Source: Methanoculleus sp. MH98A
GTDB taxonomy: Archaea; Halobacteriota; Methanomicrobia; Methanomicrobiales; Methanoculleaceae
Reading direction: 5' to 3'
Length of the DNA stretch: 41,365 nt
Assembly (NCBI RefSeq): GCF_000691865.1
Contig: NZ_JMIO01000047.1
Span: 1-41,365 of the forward strand
In this document: one piece after another, positions 36,780-41,365 of the stretch
How positions within the stretch are numbered: the stretch's first letter is position 1
Layout of the letters: every line of letters begins with the position of its first letter
Notes under the pieces: generated by a model
What the model saw: only the letters and a program-made list of their open reading frames with translations
The model's database searches: none
Told to the model about the DNA's origin: nothing
Program-made: the position numbers and the translations under genes

Positions 36780-37612
36780 GCCGGATCGCCGGCCTCTTTG
36801 CCCGGAAGAGCTCGGTCTTCATCGGGTTCACCGTCGCGGGGGACCCCGGGATCGAGGCGTCGTTTGGTGTGGCGAAGACGATGATCGACGCGGGCGCCGA
36901 CCTCCTCGAGATCGCTGTCCCCTACGCCGACCCGGTGGCGGACGGCCCCGTGATCGAGCGGGCGCACGTCCGCGCCCTCCGGGCGGGGACCACGCCGGAC
37001 GACGTCTTCGCCCTCGTCCGGGAGCTCAGGGGATATGCGCCGGCGCTCCCCCTCGTCCTCTTCACCTACCATAACATCATCCACCGCCGGGGGCCGGACC
37101 GGTTCTTTTCGGAGGCCGCGGCCGCCGGCGCGGACGGCGTCCTCATCGTCGACCTTCCCGTCGAGGAGTCGGGCGAGGTCGCACCCTACGCCGCCCGATA
37201 CGGCATCGACCGGATCGCCCTCATCGCCCCGACGACGTCGCCGGAGCGGCAGCATGCGATCCTTTCCGGAGCATCCGGGTTTGTTTACCTGATCTCGCTC
37301 GAGGGGGTGACCGGCGAGCGCGACCGGCTCCCGCCCGGTATCGCCGGGCTGGTCGGCGCGGTGCGGGAGAAGACCGGTCTTCCTCTCGCCGTCGGGTTCG
37401 GGGTCTCACGCCCGGAACACGTCCGGACCGTCGCAGACGCCGGCGCGAACGGCGTCATCGTGGGGAGCGCCCTCGTCCGGCTGATCGAGGAGCACGCGGG
37501 CGACGAGGCCGGGATGCAGGATGCCCTCCGGGCGGCGATAGCCACCCTCCGGCGCGGGCTCGTCCCCGACCCCGAACCTGATATGCCCCGGCGCGAAAGG
37601 GTAGAGGGATGA
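36776..37612 (+). CDS. trpA: Tryptophan synthase alpha chain
   Basis: 278 residues, TIM barrel that cleaves indole-3-glycerol phosphate to indole and glyceraldehyde 3-phosphate. Catalytic Glu in '[12 protein letters not shown]' and Asp in the same motif ('ADPVADGP') are present; the phosphate-binding strand '[12 protein letters not shown]' is kept. The end is about 10-15 residues longer than usual and polar. Overlaps trpB and the COG3199 gene by 4 nt each. The protein contains no Trp. Confidence 0.95.
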   Translation: MSRIAGLFARKSSVFIGFTVAGDPGIEASFGVAKTMIDAGADLLEIAVPYADPVADGPVIERAHVRALRAGTTPDDVFALVRELRGYAPALPLVLFTYHNIIHRRGPDRFFSEAAAAGADGVLIVDLPVEESGEVAPYAARYGIDRIALIAPTTSPERQHAILSGASGFVYLISLEGVTGERDRLPPGIAGLVGAVREKTGLPLAVGFGVSRPEHVRTVADAGANGVIVGSALVRLIEEHAGDEAGMQDALRAAIATLRRGLVPDPEPDMPRRERVEG

Positions 37613-38712
37613 GAAAGACCATCGGGTTCCTGGTCAACCCCATCGCCGGGATGGGCGGCGCCGTGGGGCTCGCGGGGACGGACGGGCAGGCGGCCGAAGC
37701 CCTCCGGCGCGGCGCCGTCCCACACTCTGCCGACCGGGCGGTGCAGGCCCTCTCCGCTCTCCGGGGTCAGGATATCGCATGGTGCACCTGTGCCGCGCCG
37801 ATGGGCGAGGACGTCCTCGCGGCGGCCGGAATCGACCATTACACCGTCCTCTACCGGCCCGCCGTCCCGACGGGTGCGGCCGACACGAAGGCCGCGTGCC
37901 GGGCGTTCCTTGCGGCCGGGGTGGATCTCGTCGTCTTCTGCGGCGGGGACGGCACGGCCCGGGACGTCTTCGACGCAGTGGGGCGGGAGGTGCCTATCCT
38001 CGGCATCCCCGCCGGGGTGAAGATGTACTCGGCGGTCTTCTCGGTCAACCCGGCGGCGGCGGCCGACCTCATCCGCCGGGCGGGGGCGGTCCCCTGCCGG
38101 GACTCCGAGGTGATGGACGTCGACGAGGAGGCCTACCGCTCGGGGCGGCTTACCGCCCGGCTTTATGGCTACGCGTGCGTCCCCTACGTCGCGGAGCGGA
38201 CGCAGGGCGGCAAGCAGGTCTTCGAGCAGCAGGACGAGGAGCGGGCGAAGGACGACATCGCGGCGTTCATCGCCGAGATCATGATCCCGGACACCCTCTA
38301 TATCATCGGCGCCGGGAGCACGACGGCGCGGATCATGGAGCGCCTCGGGCTTCTCCCCACGCTCCTCGGGGTCGACGTCGTCAGGAACGGGGAGGCCCTC
38401 GCCCGCAATGCCGACGAGCGGACGCTGCTCGCCCTCCTCGACACCTACCCGCGGGCTAAGATCGTCGCGAGCCCCATCGGCGCCCAGGGGTTCGTCCTCG
38501 GGAGGGGGAACCAGCAGATCAGCCCCGCGGTGATCCGGAAGGCCGGGCTACGGAACCTGGTCGTGGTTGCCACGCCGGGGAAGCTCGCCGCAACACCCCT
38601 CCTCTACGTCGACTCCGGCGATCCGGCCCTCGACCGGGAGGTCGGGGACTCTCTCCAGGTCGTCTCCGGCTACCGGATTGCGCAGCGAAAGCGGGTCGTC
38701 CAGACCGGCTGA
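37609..38712 (+). CDS. ATP-NAD/diacylglycerol kinase-type protein (COG3199)
   Basis: 367 residues. The N-terminal 'IGFLVNPIAGMGG' and the 'VFCGGDGTARDVFDAV' loop define the NAD-kinase/diacylglycerol-kinase fold; the overall length and C-terminal 'GRGNQQISPAVI' match COG3199, predicted polyphosphate/ATP-dependent NAD kinases. Substrate not proven for this branch. ATG 37609 overlaps the trpA stop, making this the last gene of the trp transcript. Its 3' end overlaps the opposing Na/Pi transporter gene by 165 bp. Why it belongs with tryptophan synthesis is not clear. Confidence 0.85.
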   Translation: MRKTIGFLVNPIAGMGGAVGLAGTDGQAAEALRRGAVPHSADRAVQALSALRGQDIAWCTCAAPMGEDVLAAAGIDHYTVLYRPAVPTGAADTKAACRAFLAAGVDLVVFCGGDGTARDVFDAVGREVPILGIPAGVKMYSAVFSVNPAAAADLIRRAGAVPCRDSEVMDVDEEAYRSGRLTARLYGYACVPYVAERTQGGKQVFEQQDEERAKDDIAAFIAEIMIPDTLYIIGAGSTTARIMERLGLLPTLLGVDVVRNGEALARNADERTLLALLDTYPRAKIVASPIGAQGFVLGRGNQQISPAVIRKAGLRNLVVVATPGKLAATPLLYVDSGDPALDREVGDSLQVVSGYRIAQRKRVVQTG

Positions 38713-40326
38713 CGGTGTCCCGGCCGTCTTCTCGCGCGAGTACTGCTCGGCAAGCTTGCGGAGGTCCCGGACTTTGGCGTTCGCCGCCTCGATGATCGAG
38801 AGAACCTCGAGGTAGCGGCTGTCCCCGAACGCGCCCTCCCTCTTGAGGTTGATGAGCTGTTCGCGGTAGCGGTCGTTGATGGCGTGCTGGAGTTCGACGT
38901 CCCGGCCGCGGAGTTCCGCGACGGTCGCGTCCAGGATCTTCGGGAAGAGGAGCCCGAGCCCGACGATGTTCTCGTCCAGGATCCGGTAGACGCCGTCCGT
39001 CTTCTTCACCAGGGCGGCGGGGGCGCCGTTGCCGTTCCCCGACATCCTGCGGAAGAACTCCCCGAGATCCGCCCCGAGGTCGCCGAGCCGCTCGATCTCG
39101 TTTGACATCCGTACCAGGAAGACCACCTCGGTCGCTTCCCCGTCAGAGAGCTGCCTCTTCGAGATCGCCCGGAGCGCCTGCTCGATCCTCGCATCGAGGT
39201 AGTTGTTCAGGCTCTTGAGCCGCTCGACCATCTGGTAGTCCGCCTCCTTTGAGGTGACGAGGTAGGTCATCGCCGCCCGGAAGAGGTCGAGCGTGACCTC
39301 ATGGGCGTGTCTGAGTTCCTTTCGGATCACCTCGAACCCTGCTTGCGTGTCGTCGGGGATGCCCTCCTCGAGGTGGCGCGTCCGCATCAGGATCTCGGGC
39401 TCGCTCCCGGGCACCGCCCGCTCCACGACCTGCCCAAACCGCCCGATGAAGAGGAGGAAGACCGCCGCCGCGATCAGGTTGAAGATGAGGTGGGCGTTTG
39501 CCACCATCTGCGCCTCGGTCCCGCCGATCGCCGTCACGATGTCGGCGAACGGTACGAGGAAGGGCAGAATCAGGAGCACCCCGCCGAGGTTGAAGATGAA
39601 GTGGGCCGCCGCCGCCCGCCGGGAGTAGAGGTTCATCCGGGCGGAGGCGATCAGGGTCGTCGTGGTCGAACCGATGTTTGCGCCGAGCAGGATGGGGATC
39701 GCCTGCGGGAGGGTGAGCAGCCCCTGCTGGGCGAGGACGACGACGAGGCCGGTGGTGACGGAACTCGACTGCACCGCGGCGGTGAAGAGGAACCCGATCA
39801 GGACGGCGAGCGGGAGGGCCGAGTACTCGGTAACGAGCGCGATGATCTCGGGATCGCTCTGGAACGGGGTAAGCCCCGTGGAGATGAGGTTCAGGCTGAA
39901 GAGGACCAGGCCGAAGTAGAAGAGGGGTTTACCCAGGAACCGGTAGCGCCGCCCGAATATCCCGACGAGGAACCCGGCCGGGATCAGCACCTGCCCGAGA
40001 GCGGTCATCTTGAAGGCGACGAGCTGGGCGGTGACGGTCGTCCCGATGTTCGAGCCGATGATGATCCCGAGGCTCTGGAGGAACGAGAGCGTCCCGGCGT
40101 TGACGAGCCCGATGGTGATGATCGTGGTCGCCGCGCTCGACTGGACGAGGGCGGTGACGACGGCGCCGATGAGTGCGCCGACGACCGGCCGCGACGTCAG
40201 CCGCCCCAGGAGGTTCGCGAAGCTGCCTTTCGCGACCGCGAGAATCTCCCGCGAGAAGTTCTCTATCCCGTAGAAGAAGAGGATCAGGCCGGGTATGATG
40301 GCGAATAGGAGTTCCCACGGGACCAT
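38548..40326 (-). CDS. Na/Pi cotransporter family protein with PhoU-like domain
   Basis: 592 residues as read. Eight or so membrane spans in the first 310 residues include two inverted copies of the family repeat, each with a QSS motif ('LVQSSAATT' and 'AVQSSSVTTG'), the core of PF02690 sodium-phosphate cotransporters. A helical PhoU-like domain follows (~330-540). The final ~55 residues are antisense to the COG3199 gene and look unlike the family, so the natural stop may have been lost or a base dropped near 38730. Substrate likely phosphate, by family. ATG 40326 directly precedes the first span. Confidence 0.88.
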   Translation of the reverse strand: MVPWELLFAIIPGLILFFYGIENFSREILAVAKGSFANLLGRLTSRPVVGALIGAVVTALVQSSAATTIITIGLVNAGTLSFLQSLGIIIGSNIGTTVTAQLVAFKMTALGQVLIPAGFLVGIFGRRYRFLGKPLFYFGLVLFSLNLISTGLTPFQSDPEIIALVTEYSALPLAVLIGFLFTAAVQSSSVTTGLVVVLAQQGLLTLPQAIPILLGANIGSTTTTLIASARMNLYSRRAAAAHFIFNLGGVLLILPFLVPFADIVTAIGGTEAQMVANAHLIFNLIAAAVFLLFIGRFGQVVERAVPGSEPEILMRTRHLEEGIPDDTQAGFEVIRKELRHAHEVTLDLFRAAMTYLVTSKEADYQMVERLKSLNNYLDARIEQALRAISKRQLSDGEATEVVFLVRMSNEIERLGDLGADLGEFFRRMSGNGNGAPAALVKKTDGVYRILDENIVGLGLLFPKILDATVAELRGRDVELQHAINDRYREQLINLKREGAFGDSRYLEVLSIIEAANAKVRDLRKLAEQYSREKTAGTPSAGLDDPLSLRNPVAGDDLERVPDLPVEGRIAGVDVEEGCCGELPRRGNHDQVP

Positions 40327-40474
40327 TGCTGTTCAGGGAGTATGGAGCCGCCGCCCTCAAATACCTCTCTACATGCATCCCGGCCGGAGAGTTCCGAAAG
40401 GGGGTTTTTTATTGATGCTGCGCCGCACTCTGGTGGTAAGCGAGGGGGAGCGCCTGTCTCTCCGGCGCCGTTTT

Positions 40475-41041
40475 TCACCCCTCCTCCTCGGCGTGTCTCT
40501 CTTCCCGGAGCCCCGGGGCGGGGGCGGCGGTCAGGCGGAGAACGGCGTAGATGACCGTGGCGACCAGCACGCACTCGAGGTAGAACCCGAAGACCCCGAA
40601 GGCGGAGAAGAGCAGGCTATACGCGGGGGTGCCCGCGGTGAGGGGCAGGACGCTCATGATCCCGTCGAAGAGCCACCCGAAGACCGGCACGCTGTCCGCG
40701 ACGAGCGGAAGGGCGTCGCCCCGTTCCCACTGGCCCGGGTTTATCAGGAGGGCGAAGACGAACGGAACGGAGGCTGCAACGGCGACGAGCATCGCCTGCC
40801 GCGCTCTCCTGACCGGGACGGCGCCCGAGATAAGCGGAATCGGCGTCGCGGCTCCCGCGACCGCAAGGGTGACCATCACGAGAACGAAGACGGGGAGGAC
40901 GAACGGTGGCGCCGGTCCGATGATCCCGGAGGCGGTTCTCGCAGTACCCGCCCAGATCACGCATGCGACGACCGCAACGAGCGGGGGGATGGTCGGCGAT
41001 AGCGGGCTTTTGGGGAGCGAGGCGACGATCTTACCTGACAT
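40475..41041 (-). CDS. Unknown integral membrane protein
   Basis: 188 residues with five hydrophobic segments (roughly 16-33, 40-66, 78-100, 112-135, 138-165) and a polar, Glu/Arg-rich tail. I do not recognise a family. ATG 41041 is taken because the codons before it look non-coding and lie within the promoter region; ATG 41149 would add 36 polar residues upstream of the TATA element and is unlikely. It is transcribed in the same direction as the Na/Pi gene, 148 bp upstream, but each seems to have its own promoter. Confidence 0.6.
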   Translation of the reverse strand: MSGKIVASLPKSPLSPTIPPLVAVVACVIWAGTARTASGIIGPAPPFVLPVFVLVMVTLAVAGAATPIPLISGAVPVRRARQAMLVAVAASVPFVFALLINPGQWERGDALPLVADSVPVFGWLFDGIMSVLPLTAGTPAYSLLFSAFGVFGFYLECVLVATVIYAVLRLTAAPAPGLREERHAEEEG

Positions 41042-41100
41042 ACTGCACCGTCCGGGACGTGAACCGGGGATTGAATTCCGCGGTCTGGCTGTTAGATCCT

Positions 41101-41137
41101 GTAACTCTTCCTGAGAAGTTACCTTCTTACTATATAC
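41101..41137 (-). promoter_or_regulatory. Promoter with palindrome for the unknown membrane protein
   Basis: TATA element CGTATATA at about 41130-41137 on the minus strand. Just downstream, at 41101-41122, is an imperfect palindrome GTAACT…AGTTAC covering the predicted transcription start near 41108. The position fits a repressor site. Confidence 0.45.
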
Positions 41138-41365
41138 GATTTCTGTCACGATCCTCTACACGTCGGGGTGAGTCAACCCATTCTGCTCATGGGGCGGGCT
41201 GCAAACGGCCGGGACATACGGTCCCGCGGATCCCGTCATGCAGGGCGATACCCCTCCCTCAGAACATGCAGGTATTATCGCCGGAAAAACGGTTTCGCCG
41301 GTTCATTGAGGATAAGGTGCAGGTTAAGCGTGTTTTTTGATCGAAGAAGCCCTGTCGACGAATAA
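41138..41365. other. Window end without a recognisable gene
   Basis: No family-like reading is seen on either strand. A TTTTTT run near 41332-41337 could end a plus-strand transcript or belong to a gene beyond the window. Confidence 0.4.

Noticed and set aside
41168-41365. 65-residue plus-strand reading at the window end
   Set aside because: Arg-rich, no family resemblance and no promoter or ribosome-binding site.

Overview
The window looks like a stretch of chromosome from a hydrogenotrophic methanogen of the order Methanomicrobiales, most likely close to Methanoculleus; the genus is an inference from overall gene content and style. Domain-level evidence is direct: a D-family DNA polymerase small subunit, archaeal-type riboflavin synthase, F420 side-ring enzymes (CofH), an S26B-type signal peptidase with a His instead of Lys, and A/T-rich TATA elements about 26 bp before many genes. 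The DNA is GC-rich with strong third-position GC, except the first kilobase, which looks less GC-rich. No rRNA, tRNA, CRISPR array, transposase or phage gene was seen.

Layout. 1-1 kb: tail of a metal/cobalamin-type ABC substrate-binding protein, then a gene-poor 350 bp. 1.3-3.1 kb: a THEP1-like NTPase (-), then cyclophilin and a minimal RNase III-like protein overlapping as one unit (+). 3.1-10.2 kb (-): an acs plus OFA-type transporter pair, a membrane pyrophosphatase, and PolD small subunit. 10.3-13.9 kb: signal peptidase, two tandem cofH paralogues with a DUF1805 gene on the other strand between them, and a 53-residue DUF1328-like membrane protein. 14-15.6 kb (-): metallo-beta-lactamase fold protein, DUF123 and iron-sulfur flavoprotein, all overlapping. 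15.6-21.2 kb: thiC, a low-molecular-weight phosphatase/ArsC relative lacking its nucleophile, purE, then class V aminotransferase-ribC-ribH-class I aminotransferase. 21.2-27.6 kb: a 16-repeat TPR protein (-), radC, and a Yip1/CARDB/ABC ATPase/FtsX export-like operon. 27.5-29.7 kb (-): GerW (YtfJ), DUF2953, a short GerW-like protein and a DUF457 membrane protein. 29.8-38.7 kb (+): trpB2-trpE-G-D-C-F-B-A followed by a COG3199 NAD-kinase-like gene, joined by 1-4 nt stop/start overlaps. 38.5-41 kb (-): Na/Pi cotransporter-family protein and an unknown membrane protein.

Metabolic links. The flavin and F420 pathways meet here: RibH and CofH both consume 5-amino-6-ribitylaminouracil. acs would supply acetyl-CoA from acetate for biosynthesis, and its PPi can be hydrolysed by the membrane pyrophosphatase with ion pumping. 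The trp block encodes the full chorismate-to-tryptophan route.

The main caution is that four genes (purE, class V aminotransferase, class I aminotransferase, trpE) each carry a frameshift explained by one missing base, all in a G-C-(C)-T context and all in the same direction. That looks more like a systematic sequence error than four independent gene deaths, but it needs reads to settle. The best leads for new biology are the GerW/DUF2953/short-GerW-like module in a non-spore-former, the tandem cofH pair with a conversion-like 5' block and a diverged motif in one copy, and two proteins altered at a signature catalytic residue.
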